Positions 46,406 to 55,798 of a stretch of 64,000 bases of DNA are shown one piece after another. Location: positions 496,001 to 560,000 of the forward strand of contig JACKHV010000001.1 of the NCBI GenBank assembly GCA_020638835.1, given 5' to 3'. The position numbers and the translations under genes are program-made. The DNA is from Planctomycetota bacterium (GTDB taxonomy: Bacteria; Planctomycetota; UBA1135; GCA-002686595). The notes beneath the pieces are model-generated. The model was given only the letters and a program-made list of their open reading frames with translations. It was not told the origin of the DNA and ran no database searches. Within the stretch, counting starts at the first letter, position 1. The number at the start of each line of letters is the position of its first letter.

Positions 46406-47275
46406 CGAGCGTGAGCATTCGAGAGAGATACAAGGGACGCCGGATCGTCTTCAGCTTCGAGTTCTTCCCGCCGCAGACGGACGAAGGCGTCGAGAACCTA
46501 CTGCGCACCGTGGAAGACCTGCGCGACGCGCACGCGCCGGACTACGTCTCGGTGACGTACGGCGCCGGCGGCTCGACGCGCGCGCGGACGCTCGAGGTCG
46601 TGACGCGCATCCAGAACGAAGCTCGGCATCCGCTCGATGGCGCACCAGACGTGCGTCGCCGCGAGCCGCGACGAGATCCGCGAACACGTGCAGACGCTGA
46701 AGGACCGCGGCATCACGCACATCCTCGCGCTGCGCGGCGATCCGCCGAAGGACGAGGCCGAGTTCGTCCCGCCCGCCGACGGCTTCCGCTACGGCAGCGA
46801 CCTCGTCGCCTTCCTGCACGAGCACTTCGGCGACCTGACGATCGGCGCCGCGTGCTACCCCGAGGTGCACCCCGAGTCGCCGACGGCCGACGAGGATCTG
46901 CGCTACGCGAAGCTGAAGGTCGAGCACGGCGCGCAGTTCCTGATCACGCAGCTGTTCTTCGACAACGACTGCTACTGGCGCTACGTCGACCGAGCGCGCG
47001 CTGCGGGCATCGAGGTGCCGATCGTGCCCGGCATCATGCCGATCACGAACTACGCGCAGATCCAGCGCTTCACGCAGATGTGCGGCGCGACGATCCCGAA
47101 GGACCTCGGCGCGCGGCTCGAACGCTTCGCCGACGACCCGGCGATCGTGATGGCGAACGGCATCGAACAAGCGGTGCGGCAGTGCCGCCAGCTGCTCGAA
47201 GGCGGCGTGCCCGGCATCCACTTCTACACGCTGAACAAGAGCCACGCGACGCGCTCGGTGCTCGCGGCGCTCTGA
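46402..47275 (+). CDS. metF: Methylenetetrahydrofolate reductase, one frameshift
   Basis: The intact reading is about 290 residues. FSFEFFPPQTDEGVENLL, YVSVTYGAGGSTRARTLEVV, LALRGDPP, CYPEVHPES, FLITQLFFDN and VPGIMPITN are classical MetF motifs. The GTG start overlaps the thioesterase stop. An extra A (GAAGCTCGG for GAGCTCGG) near 46619 breaks IQNELGIRSMAHQTC. The enzyme makes 5-methyl-THF for methionine synthesis. The final 64 bases, through the stop codon, are repeated at 51757-51820, so the 3' end seems to be an integration site. Confidence 0.92.
47212..47275. repeat. Direct repeat, left copy (metF 3' end; attL-like)
   Basis: Sixty-four bases ending exactly at the metF stop recur at 51757-51820 with one difference (G at 47260, A in the other copy at 51805). 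Flanking sequence differs completely on the island side. This is the geometry left by site-specific integration into the end of a gene. Confidence 0.85.
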
Positions 47276-47390
47276 ATTTGGTAAGAGATAGAGCTTGAAG
47301 TTCACGTCAGGGGGGGGGGGCAAGATATGAACCAGGCTGCGGAGCACTCGCAGTTCTTCCCAAGGCACGAGGACAGGAGAGACACTTACC

Positions 47391-47730
47391 ATGAGACTAC
47401 TCACGATGTCTGTGCTCAGTGTGATGGCACTGCCGGCCCTAGCGGGAAACGGTGGCATCGCTCCCGGCGACGGGATCTACGGATTCATGCGGACGGACCC
47501 CGCACCGGCCCAACTCGTCGGCACCGCCAAGTTCACCGACGGCAAGACCATGGTCAAGAATCCCGGCAATAGTGATACGGAGTGGGATCGAAACTCGAGT
47601 ACTGGTGCCTACGAGCATCCAGGGGGCCACTTGTCCGTTTGTGTCACAACGAGAGACTGGAGATCCGGCGTACATCTACTCCTACAAACTTGATGGTCTG
47701 GAGGTCAGTTCGGGCGATCTGGTGGACTGA
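47391..47730 (+). CDS. Small exported protein, probably frameshifted
   Basis: It starts with a signal peptide (MRLLTMSVLSVMALPALAGNGG) after an SD-like GGAGA. In the start frame it ends after 100 residues with an unlikely tail (RSGVHLLLQT). The next frame continues with a better-looking end, TGDPAYIYSYKLDGLEV, to 47730, so a single-base gain around 47640-47660 is likely. I do not recognise a family. It is the first gene inside the island. Confidence 0.5.
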
Positions 47731-47911
47731 ATTCTCCTCGAAACCGAGCCCCGCGTTCCTCGGCGATGACCGGGCCACGCGGGTCGCGTCGAAAGTTGGC
47801 GATGCGCCATAAGTTGTCCGCGATCAGCCTGCTCCTCGTCATCGCGTGGGGCGTCGTGTTCATGTTTGCCCGCAGTTTCACGGATGGGGCGAACTTGAGG
47901 CTCACGAAGAG

Positions 47912-49260
47912 GGGGCTTCAGGGTTTCGTGTGGTGACCGGGCAGTAGGTCCAGCCCGCCCAGATGGAAGTAGATCGCGTTCCTGAACCTCTCGCGGTTGC
48001 GGAAGCCGCAGGCCATGCGCTTGACCCGCTGGATCTTCGCGTTGGCCGATTCGCTGCTCGCGTTCGTCGCTCTGAGCACAATTGCGTTGACGATTCCGTA
48101 GAGATGGTCGCGGACCATACGCGCGACGCGCTTGACCGGCTCGAGTCGCGAGCGCAGCGCCCAGCCGATCCACATGCTCCATGCTTTTCGAGCCCACGCT
48201 CGGCTGCGGAAGTGCCACAGGCACATTGCATGCTCTTTGATGGCCCAGGCGCGCGCGGTGCGAATCGCGATGGCCTTCATACGCTCGAAGAAGCCGTCAC
48301 GTTCCGCCGGCAGCGCCTCGGGATTGCGCAGCCAGGTGTACTTCGTACCGACCAGCGCGCGGTCGCCGCGCTGCAGGAGCTCACGCTGTTCGTTGCGCCG
48401 CACCTTGTCGAGGGCGTCGCCGAGGTGCTTCGCGACGTGGAACTTGTCGAAGCAGACTTTGGTCCGCGCCTGTTCGAGCCGGTCTTCGACGACTGCGATG
48501 TACGGTCGCCACATGTCCATCGAAACGGACTCGATCGAACGCAACTGATCTGCATCGAACTGGTCGAAGAAGCCCTCCAAGCTGCTCTTCTTGCGGTCAT
48601 CGGCCACGTACACGACGTTGTTTCGTGCGCTGGTCCGTGACGACGGTCACGTACTCGTGCCGCTTCCGGAAGGAGGTTTCGTCAACGCCGATGCGCTCGA
48701 GCTTCAACGTGTCGCGGCGCGCGAGTCCGCGAGCCACCGCGCGTTGCATGATTCCGTCGACCTGGTCCCAGGTCAGTCGCAGCTGCCGAGCCACGGCCGA
48801 GACCAGTCGTCTTCGCGGAGCCAACCGATCGCAAAGGTCTCGAACGCGGCGGTATACCGCGATCCCGGTTCGCCCCAAGGGACGACGACCTGATGGACAC
48901 CGTGCTCGTCGCATCGAACGCGCGGGACCTGAGCGACGATCGTCGTCGAGTATTCGCAGGTGTCCAAGTGCCTCCAACGCCGCTCTCGCCGATCGTAGAT
49001 AGCGCTGTCAGCTCCGCAAATGGGGCACGGCATCCGGCTCACCCCAGTGGCTTCGATGTGCACTTCGATTGCCTGCGTGCCGGTGCTCAACTCGACGTTC
49101 GTGATGGCCCAAGGGACCACGAGGCCGAGCACTGTGGTGTAGAGGTCGCGGTCTTGCATGACGACCAGGCTACACTGGCGACGGCGTCTCGCGGCAGACG
49201 GTGGGGACCCGCGTTCTTGGGGCCGTCAGGACCGGTCACCACACGAAACCCTGAAGCCCC
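47912..49260 (-). mobile_element. ISL3-family insertion sequence, degenerate copy
   Basis: A 1349-bp element with ends GGGGCTTCAGGGTTTC (29-bp perfect terminal inverted repeats apart from any later differences). It is flanked by an exact 8-bp target duplication ACGAAGAG (47904-47911 and 49261-49268), as expected for ISL3. It is nearly identical to the copy at 55799-57144 but 3 bases longer, from two small insertions in the transposase. Confidence 0.93.
47918..49159 (-). pseudogene. ISL3-family transposase, frameshifted twice
   Basis: This is the counterpart of the intact transposase at 55900-57138. Compared with that copy it has two extra bases near 48808 (in the WLREATVSAV region) and one extra base near 48617 (in DQRTSNVV). 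The middle segment is therefore read in the wrong frame although the total stays a multiple of three. Both N-terminal (zinc-binding) and C-terminal parts are otherwise conserved. It is probably inactive unless the indels are sequencing errors. Confidence 0.88.
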
Positions 49261-51756
49261 ACGAAGAGTTCCGAAGGGGATGGCCCGCAGGGTCCCGTGT
49301 CTGTCGGAATTGGCGCGCTCGACGAACGCGGCGCATCGGAGGCTCGACTTGGCGAACGTGGTGCGATAGTCGAAACGAAGTCGTTCGATCTCTCAGGAGT
49401 CGTAGTCGACTCAGTAACCGAAGCGCCTGTTTCGGCTGTGCTGCGCTGTTCGGGAGGTGATGGTTCCTGGATCACGACGCAATCCGATAGTGGCAGGTTC
49501 TCGCTGCCGTGTGCTTCGGGTGAGTCGGTCCAGGTGCGTGCGGCCGGCTACCGGGCAAGCCGCATCGAAGTAGGAGGCCGCAGAGAACTTACGGTTCGCC
49601 TGGCCGCCGAGTCGAGCGCAGAGCTTTGCCTCACGACGGTGCATGGAGAGCCGATTTCTGGGGTACCTGTTCAATGGAACAGCGCGAGTTCTCCGCTTCG
49701 AGTTCGATGGGGCAAGGAACTCACTTCCCTGCGGTGCGTTCAAAGGGGGGAGCCAGTGCGCGTCATCACCGATGACTCAGGCGTGTCGAGTGTGACAGCC
49801 GGTGGGGGGATGGCAGCAACGATCGACTCCGAGGAGCATGGATGTCTTCCGATACTCCGAGTTGATGCCGGCGAGAGACGGGCTTTCGTATTGCCCTCCC
49901 GAACGACTCGCGTCTTGCTGGTCGACCTCGAATCGCGAGCCCCCCTCGAAGGCCTCGACCTCGTTTGCTATTGGCCGGCAATCAGCAGGTCCCTTGCTCG
50001 CGTTCTGCGAGTGGGAGCCTCGGGCCAGATCCTGATCAGCGAACTCGGAGACGCGGTGATCGTAGGGCTCCCGGAAGGCCGTGACGATCTCGAGTTGATC
50101 GCGTTGGGCGGACAAGGTGTCTATCAGGAAGCTCCGGACTCGTCCTCAGTGCGAATCGAGTTCTTGGATCGCGGAGAACCGGTTGTACTTGGAGCAAGGC
50201 GCTTCGAGGGCGTCATTCGCCTGAGAGATGCCTCAACCCATCTCCCGGTGACTGCAACGGTACGGGCTACATTCCGCACGGATGGAGATCGAGTCCTCCC
50301 CGACGGAAGTCGCGCCGCGCAATCCGTGGCGTATAGTTCTCGGGACTCATTGGCACCTGCGACTGAGAAGCTGAGCGTCTTGGGCGGAGAGTTGGTTCTG
50401 GGACGCAAGTTGAGAGGGGAGTGGCGCATAGCGCTGGACTCGAGTGAGCACATGGAACTCGTACTGGTGGCGGAGGGCTATGCTCCGGCTGTGATAAGCC
50501 TGGCAGGGGTGCATGAACTCAGTGCATTGGACGGGAGGACTGTAATGCTAGAGCCGGCTACTCCGCGCTGGCTCAAAGTCGTTACGACGGATCGGGCTCC
50601 GTTCAGTGAGCCTGCCACCATTTTCGACCCCGAGTGCCAACTGCAACTCCTCCGCCGATCGAGCTCGGAGTCGGGGCTGTACGGTCCGTTTGATTGGACT
50701 CAGGGTGACGCAATCGCTCGTGTCGGGGGGTACGAGTGGACACTGACCTCGGACGAGTTGGTGTCGACCGATGTTGTCGAACGAGTTGTGCCGATGGCGA
50801 GCGGCAACATCCGGGTCATTGGGGTCCCGACTCCGGAGTGCGCATCTCGGTTGTTGGCCAAGCGGGGGAGCGCCCTCGGTGAAGGAGAGTCTCGTGTGAC
50901 CTTCGCGGCAGATGGCGCATGCATCTTCAAGAATCTGAGTCCTGGGCGCTATGTTGTCGGTCCTGAGGAATGGGTCTTCGGAGCGGCACTGCATTCGATC
51001 CAGCTCCCTAGCGAACTGGGCACCATTGCCGAGGTTCGAGCCCACAGGTCAAGGTGTCTCCCGGGGAGACGGCCACCGTGAACTGGAATCCTGCATGGAT
51101 GGTCGTGGGTACGATCACCGGACGAGTCCGCGTTCTCGGCCCTGGCGCGAGCGCTGTTAAGCTGCTACCCGTGTACGTTGACACCGGAGCTGACATGGAC
51201 TTGGACCGCGGTGCAGACGTAAGGCTCATGGTTAGCAATCGAACCCCAGAACTCGCCTGGAACGAGGACGGTGAGTATGTACTGAGAGAAGGCGACTCAC
51301 TGCCGAGCGGGATCGCGATCTGTCTGAGCAAGGGCACCTCATGGGGCGGACTGCAGGACTTCTTCGTGGATCGTGTGATCCTCCCGGGAGAGTCTGCCAC
51401 GATAGAGACCTTTGAGCTTGTGCTTCAGTGGGACGGACCTCCGATCGATGGCGAACTGGAGGTGATTCTCGTGGTCGAAGGACCCGAGTCCGTAGGGCGT
51501 TTCTTGGTGCCGCGCCACTACCTCAGGGACCGCAGACGTTGGAACGGCGAGCACGACCTCATCTACGCCGCATTGCCAACGCGTACCGCGTCGGTTTGGA
51601 TCGGAGGCGTGAAGTACCCAGTCTCGCCGGCTGCTGGGCAGAGTCGATTGAAACTGGCGGTTGGCCAGGGCACAGCCAATCAGGGCGCGGAAGGGAAGTG
51701 AGGCCGGCGACCTCGGAGACTAGTAGTGACAACCGTAGGTCGATCGACCTTCTACA

Positions 51757-51820
51757 CGGCATCCACTTCTACACGCTGAACAAGAGCCACGCGACGCGCT
51801 CGGTACTCGCGGCGCTCTGA
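51757..51820. repeat. Direct repeat, right copy (metF 3' end; attR-like)
   Basis: Sixty-three of 64 bases match the end of metF (47212-47275), including the stop codon. A frame reading into it ends in the MetF tail IHFYTLNKSHATRSVLAAL but has no MetF sequence upstream, so this is a duplicated gene end, not a gene. Confidence 0.85.
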
Positions 51821-51854
51821 CCACGCGCCGGAACGGCCGCGGCGCGCTTCCGAG

Positions 51855-52481
51855 ATGGACTGGTACGAGCGCTTCGTCTTCGACCCCTTGCTCGACCGCG
51901 GCCTCGACACCGAGGCGATGCGCCGCGAGCGCGCCGCTCTGCTCGAGGGCGCGATCGGGCGCGTGTTGGAAGTCGGACCCGGCACCGGACTCAACTTCCC
52001 GCACTATCCGAGCATGGTGCGCCGCTTGTCGACGATTTCGCCCGACGCGCGGCTCTCGCCTCGCGCGCTCGAGCGCGCGCAGTCTCGCTACCTCGAGCTG
52101 TCGCACTCCACGACCAGCGGTTGGAAGTGGCCGTTCCGCGCCGCCTCCTTCGACACGGTGGTCTGCACGCTCGTGCTGTGCACCGTCCCCGACCAGGCGG
52201 CGGCGCTGGCGGAAGTGCGCCGCGTGTTGACGCCCGGCGGCCGCTTCCTCGTCTTCGAACACGTGCGGGCCGAGAACGCGCTGCACGCCGCCTGCCAACA
52301 CCTCGCCACGCCCTTCTCACGCGTCTTCGCCTGCGGTTGCCGCTCGAACCGGCGCACGCGGCGAGCGATCGAAGCGGCGGGCTTCACGTGGCGCAAGGTG
52401 GAGGAGCGTCGCTCGGACGCGTTGCCGTGGCTGGTCGGGACGGTGCTGGTCGGCGAAGCGCATGCCGCCGCACCCCGCTAG
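51855..52481 (+). CDS. Class I SAM-dependent methyltransferase
   Basis: The protein has 208 residues. It has YERFVFDPLLDRGLD, motif I VLEVGPGTGLNFPHYP, FDTVVCTLVLCTVPD (motif IV) and EVRRVLTPGGRFLVFEHV. These resemble the phosphatidylethanolamine/ubiquinone-type Methyltransf-11 group. It would originally have been the gene after metF, before the island arrived. A strong hairpin follows at 52484-52516. Confidence 0.88.
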   Translation: MDWYERFVFDPLLDRGLDTEAMRRERAALLEGAIGRVLEVGPGTGLNFPHYPSMVRRLSTISPDARLSPRALERAQSRYLELSHSTTSGWKWPFRAASFDTVVCTLVLCTVPDQAAALAEVRRVLTPGGRFLVFEHVRAENALHAACQHLATPFSRVFACGCRSNRRTRRAIEAAGFTWRKVEERRSDALPWLVGTVLVGEAHAAAPR

Positions 52482-52483
52482 CC

Positions 52484-52516
52484 AAGCGGCCGGCGCCTCG
52501 AGGGCGCCGGCCGCTT
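52484..52516. terminator. Strong bidirectional terminator-like hairpin
   Basis: AAGCGGCCGGCGCC and GGCGCCGGCCGCTT form a perfect 14-bp stem with loop TCGAG, starting 3 bases after the methyltransferase stop and facing the stop of the convergent secreted-protein gene. Confidence 0.88.
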
Positions 52517-52554
52517 CGATCGTCCGCCGGAGCGGACTCGCCGCGAGACCGCGC

Positions 52555-53970
52555 TCAGGGCGCGAACGTCACGCAGAGCGTGTCAGAAGTGTTGTAGCGC
52601 GGGATGTTCGCGGGATCGCGGAACCACAGCTGGAAGTAGTACGGCACACCCGGGACGACGGTGCCCGGTCCCGAGTTCATCGGGGGCACGTCGAAGACGA
52701 GCGGGATCGTCGCGATGCCGTCGGGGCCGATGTCCGGCACCTTGCGGTAGCGCACGACCGGCGTGCCGATGCAGCGGATGCCGGCGCCGAACGGCGTCGC
52801 GTCCTCGACCGTTCCGTAGAACAGGTACGCCGGCTGGTTCGGCGGCAGGTCCACGAAGGTCACGGAGAACTGATTGTCGGCGATCGACGTGCTGCCGTTC
52901 CCCGTCACGCCCGCTGAGACGCCCGTCGAGTTCGGGAAGCTCTCGCAGTTGACGAAGGGAACCGGCGTGAGGCCGAAGTCGACCGAGTGGTCGACGTCGC
53001 CGCTTCCGAGCGTCACCGCCGCGGGGCGGCAGTTGCTGTCCAGCTCGGCGTCCGGGGTCGCCGCGCAGGGGGAGAGCTGGAAGCCGGCGGGCACGTCCTG
53101 GTCCTCGATCGTGACCAGGTAATCGCCGGGGCAGAGGCCGTCGAAGGAGTAGGCGCCGCCGGGGCCCGTCAGCACGTCCGCGAGGGGCGCGCCCTGGCCA
53201 TCGAGCAGCACGACGCGCACGCCTTCCACGCCGGCCTCGCCCGCGTCCTGGACGCCGTCGCCGTCGAGGTCGTTCCAGACGAAGTCGCCGATCGACGCGG
53301 TGCAGTCGACTTCGAACTCGAAGCCGGCGATCGCGCCGGAGCCGTTGAGCGTCACGCGCAGGTGGTCGACGCCGGAGACGGCGCCCAGCGAGACGGTGTT
53401 CACGCCGTTGTCGCCGACCGCGGTCAGCGCGACGACGCCGAGCGAGGTGCCGCCGGCGTCGAACATCTCGACGCTGCCGTCCGGGCGGCTCGATTCGATG
53501 TCGATGTAGGTGCAGGACGACATCGTGACGGTGCCGAGCGCGGCGAAGTCGAAGTCGAGCGTCATTCCGACGAGGGCCGCGTCATCGGGGTCGGCGACGA
53601 GTCCTCCGACGCCGAGGACCAGGTCCTCCGCGACGATCAGGATCTTGCCGAGCGGCGTCGTGTTCGCGTACGGCGCGCCGTTCGCGCCGCCCGAGCCGAC
53701 GCCGGGGCCTCCGAAGTCGGCGTGCGGAGAGCCGAGGTCGAAGTCACCGCCGGTGGGGTTCGAGCTGTCGAAGACGACGGCGGCTTCGACTCCGGGGCCG
53801 AAGGCGGGGTTGTAGCCCGTAACGAGGACCGGGCCGGCGCCGGCGGACGACGACAGAGTGGTGAGGATGGTGCCTGCGTCGGGCCCCTCGAAGTCGAGCG
53901 TGTCGGCGGAGGCGGTCGTCGTGAACAGCAGCGGGAGGCTGCAGGCCACGAGGGTGGGAAGGGTGTTCAT
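52555..53970 (-). CDS. Secreted SdrD B-like domain protein
   Basis: The protein has 471 residues. A signal peptide (MNTLPTLVACSLPLLFTTTASA) is followed by a beta-rich domain that resembles a PEP-CTERM-type or fibre-associated sandwich (LDFEGPDAGTILTTL). A clear SdrD-B domain comes next, with IGDFVWNDLDGDGVQDAGEAG in part and GGAYSFDGLCPGDYLV. The C-terminal 130 residues (PPNQPAYLFYG, PFGAGIRCIG, YYFQLWFRDP) are related to the end of the secreted protein at 26933-28012. It is probably a cell-surface or exported adhesive or structural protein. Confidence 0.82.
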   Translation of the reverse strand: MNTLPTLVACSLPLLFTTTASADTLDFEGPDAGTILTTLSSSAGAGPVLVTGYNPAFGPGVEAAVVFDSSNPTGGDFDLGSPHADFGGPGVGSGGANGAPYANTTPLGKILIVAEDLVLGVGGLVADPDDAALVGMTLDFDFAALGTVTMSSCTYIDIESSRPDGSVEMFDAGGTSLGVVALTAVGDNGVNTVSLGAVSGVDHLRVTLNGSGAIAGFEFEVDCTASIGDFVWNDLDGDGVQDAGEAGVEGVRVVLLDGQGAPLADVLTGPGGAYSFDGLCPGDYLVTIEDQDVPAGFQLSPCAATPDAELDSNCRPAAVTLGSGDVDHSVDFGLTPVPFVNCESFPNSTGVSAGVTGNGSTSIADNQFSVTFVDLPPNQPAYLFYGTVEDATPFGAGIRCIGTPVVRYRKVPDIGPDGIATIPLVFDVPPMNSGPGTVVPGVPYYFQLWFRDPANIPRYNTSDTLCVTFAP

Positions 53971-54185
53971 GGTGTGCGTCGAGTTGTGGATTCAGGGAAT
54001 CGCCGCGCGGCCGATGCGACGGGCGAGGCGCGGCGATGCGGTGTTCGCGGCCCGGGGTGGGGCGTGAGCAACTGCAAGCGTACGTCGCGTTCTCGAACCT
54101 GCTACCCTCCGCGCCACCGAGACGCGCAGATCGGGTCTAGTTCTCGGCGGATTCACAGACCCGACTCACTTCGAGACAGCCTCGC

Positions 54186-55763
54186 ATGGACCACGACACC
54201 GACCAGCTCTCGCTCGAGGACTTCGAGCGCGAGATCCTTGTCCGCCCGCTGACCGCGGACGACTTCGACCAGCTCATCGAGATGCAGGAGCTGTGCTTCC
54301 CCGGCATGGCGCCGTGGCGCGTCGATCAGCTCGAGAGCCAGCTTGCGATCTTCCCGGAGGGGCAGCTCGTCGTGGAGTTCGAGGGCAAGCTCGTCGCGTC
54401 GGCCGCGTCGTTGATCGTCGACTTCGGCGACTACTCGGAGTGGCACGACTGGAAGGAGATCGCAGGCGGCGGATACATCCGGAACCACGACCCGGAGGGC
54501 GACACGCTCTACGGGATCGAGGTGATGGTGCACCCCGACTACCGCGGGCTGAAGCTCGCGCGTCGTTTGTACGAAGGGCGGCGCGAGCTCGCGCGACGCT
54601 TCAACCTCGCGCGCAGCATCGTCGGCGGGCGCATCCCGAACTACCACAAGCACGCCGATAAGCTGACGGCGCGTGAGTACGTCGAGAAGGTGCGCGACGG
54701 GCAGCTCTACGACCCGGTTCTGACGACGCAGACGGCGAACGGCTTCGTGCTCAAGATGCTGATCCCGAACTACATGCCGGGTGACGCGCAGTCTTGCGGC
54801 TACGCGACCTTCCTCGAGTGGACGAACCTCGACTACGTCGCCGATCCGCGCCGCCGTTACCTGCGCGTGCACAACGTGCGCATCGCCGCCGTGCAGTACC
54901 AGATGCGCACGATCGCGAGCATGGACGACTTCGAGGCGCAGTGCGAATTCTTCATCGACGCGGCCTCCGACTACAAGTCGGACTTCGTCGTCTTCCCGGA
55001 GCTGATGAGCACGCAGATGCTCTCGTTCCTCGAGGGCAAGACCACACGTCCGCAAGAAGCCGCCCGCCGCCTCGCCGACCTGACGCCGCGCTACCTCGAG
55101 TTCTTCACCGGGATGGCGATCAAGTACAACGTGAACATCGTCGGCGGATCACAGTTCGTCGTCGAGGGCGAGGTTCTGCGCAACTGCGCCTATCTCTTCC
55201 ACCGCGACGGCGGCATCGACCGCCAGTACAAGATCCACATCACGCCGGCCGAGCGCCGCTGGTGGGGCGTGGCGCCCGGGGACGGCATCGAGGTCTTCGA
55301 CACCGACCGCGGCAAGGTCGCGATCCAGATCTGCTACGACGTCGAGTTCCCCGAGCTCACGCGCATCGCCGCCGCGAAGGGCGCGCAGATCATCTTCGTG
55401 CCCTTCAACACGAACGATCGCGACGGCTACCTGCGCGTGCGGACGTGCGCTCAGGCGCGCTGCATCGAGAACCACGTCTACACGGTCGTCTCGGGCTGCA
55501 CCGGCAACCTGCCCTTCGTCGAGAACGCCGACGTGCACTACGCGCAGTCGGGCATCTTCACGCCGGCCGACGTCTCCTTCGCGCGCGACGGCGTCGCGGC
55601 GGAGTGCACGCCGAACATCGAGACGCTCGTGGTGCGCGACGTCGACATCGAACAGCTGCGCCGCCACCGCTTGCACGGCACCGTGCAGAACTGGAACGAC
55701 AGGCGGAAGGACCTCTACTCGGTGAAGTACACCGACGCGGAGGGGCAGATCTTCGAAGCCTGA
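54186..55763 (+). CDS. Bifunctional GNAT N-acetyltransferase/carbon-nitrogen hydrolase fusion
   Basis: The protein has 525 residues. Residues 1-215 are a GNAT domain (VEVMVHPDYRGLKLARRLYE-like, here IEVMVHPDYRGLKLARRLYE). From about 230 on there is a nitrilase-superfamily domain with the Glu-Lys-Cys triad: FVVFPELMS, RQYKIHITP and IQICYDVEFPE. This two-domain form occurs in other bacteria. Its joint substrate, possibly an amide or amine pair, is unknown. The stop is two bases before the long inverted repeat into which the IS inserted. Confidence 0.92.
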   Translation: MDHDTDQLSLEDFEREILVRPLTADDFDQLIEMQELCFPGMAPWRVDQLESQLAIFPEGQLVVEFEGKLVASAASLIVDFGDYSEWHDWKEIAGGGYIRNHDPEGDTLYGIEVMVHPDYRGLKLARRLYEGRRELARRFNLARSIVGGRIPNYHKHADKLTAREYVEKVRDGQLYDPVLTTQTANGFVLKMLIPNYMPGDAQSCGYATFLEWTNLDYVADPRRRYLRVHNVRIAAVQYQMRTIASMDDFEAQCEFFIDAASDYKSDFVVFPELMSTQMLSFLEGKTTRPQEAARRLADLTPRYLEFFTGMAIKYNVNIVGGSQFVVEGEVLRNCAYLFHRDGGIDRQYKIHITPAERRWWGVAPGDGIEVFDTDRGKVAIQICYDVEFPELTRIAAAKGAQIIFVPFNTNDRDGYLRVRTCAQARCIENHVYTVVSGCTGNLPFVENADVHYAQSGIFTPADVSFARDGVAAECTPNIETLVVRDVDIEQLRRHRLHGTVQNWNDRRKDLYSVKYTDAEGQIFEA

Positions 55764-55798
55764 CCGAGAAGTACGGTACCGCGTTCGTTTTTCCAAAA

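Larger units (their letters stand above)
47802..51701 (+). pseudogene. Membrane-anchored carboxypeptidase-regulatory-like protein interrupted by an IS
   Basis: The start at 47802 encodes MRHKLSAISLLLVIAWGVVFMF, an N-terminal anchor, and reads through ARSFTDGANLRLTK into the IS target site. After the IS (49261 onward) the same frame resumes SSEGDGPQGP and runs through beta-sandwich repeats (FDLSGVVVDSVTEAPVSAVL, TQSDSGRFSLPC) to about 51045. There a one-base loss shifts it to VSPGETATVNWNPAW and the end at 51701. Without the IS the protein would be about 850 residues. It resembles the outer part of the tethered sigma factors but has no sigma domain. Confidence 0.8.
47276..51756. mobile_element. 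Lower-GC island inserted at the 3' end of metF
   Basis: About 4.5 kb lies between the two copies of the metF end. Its coding parts are visibly less GC-rich and use more A/T third positions than the genes on either side. It holds a small exported protein, a membrane-anchored beta-sandwich protein and, nested in the latter, an ISL3-family IS. No integrase gene is present, so either the element is a remnant or its recombinase acted in trans. A ten-G run lies at 47310-47319. Confidence 0.7.

Noticed and set aside
49297..51081. Stand-alone 594-residue gene
   Set aside because: The frame is open leftward through the IS target site and joins the anchor-encoding start at 47802; it is the downstream part of a split gene.
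47276..51756. Integrase or other recombinase gene within the island
   Set aside because: The only recombinase-type gene is the ISL3 transposase, which belongs to the nested IS with its own target duplication.
51428..51820. Frame ending in the MetF C-terminal peptide
   Set aside because: Only the last 20 residues are MetF; the rest is out-of-frame sequence of the island protein, so it is a by-product of the duplicated metF end.
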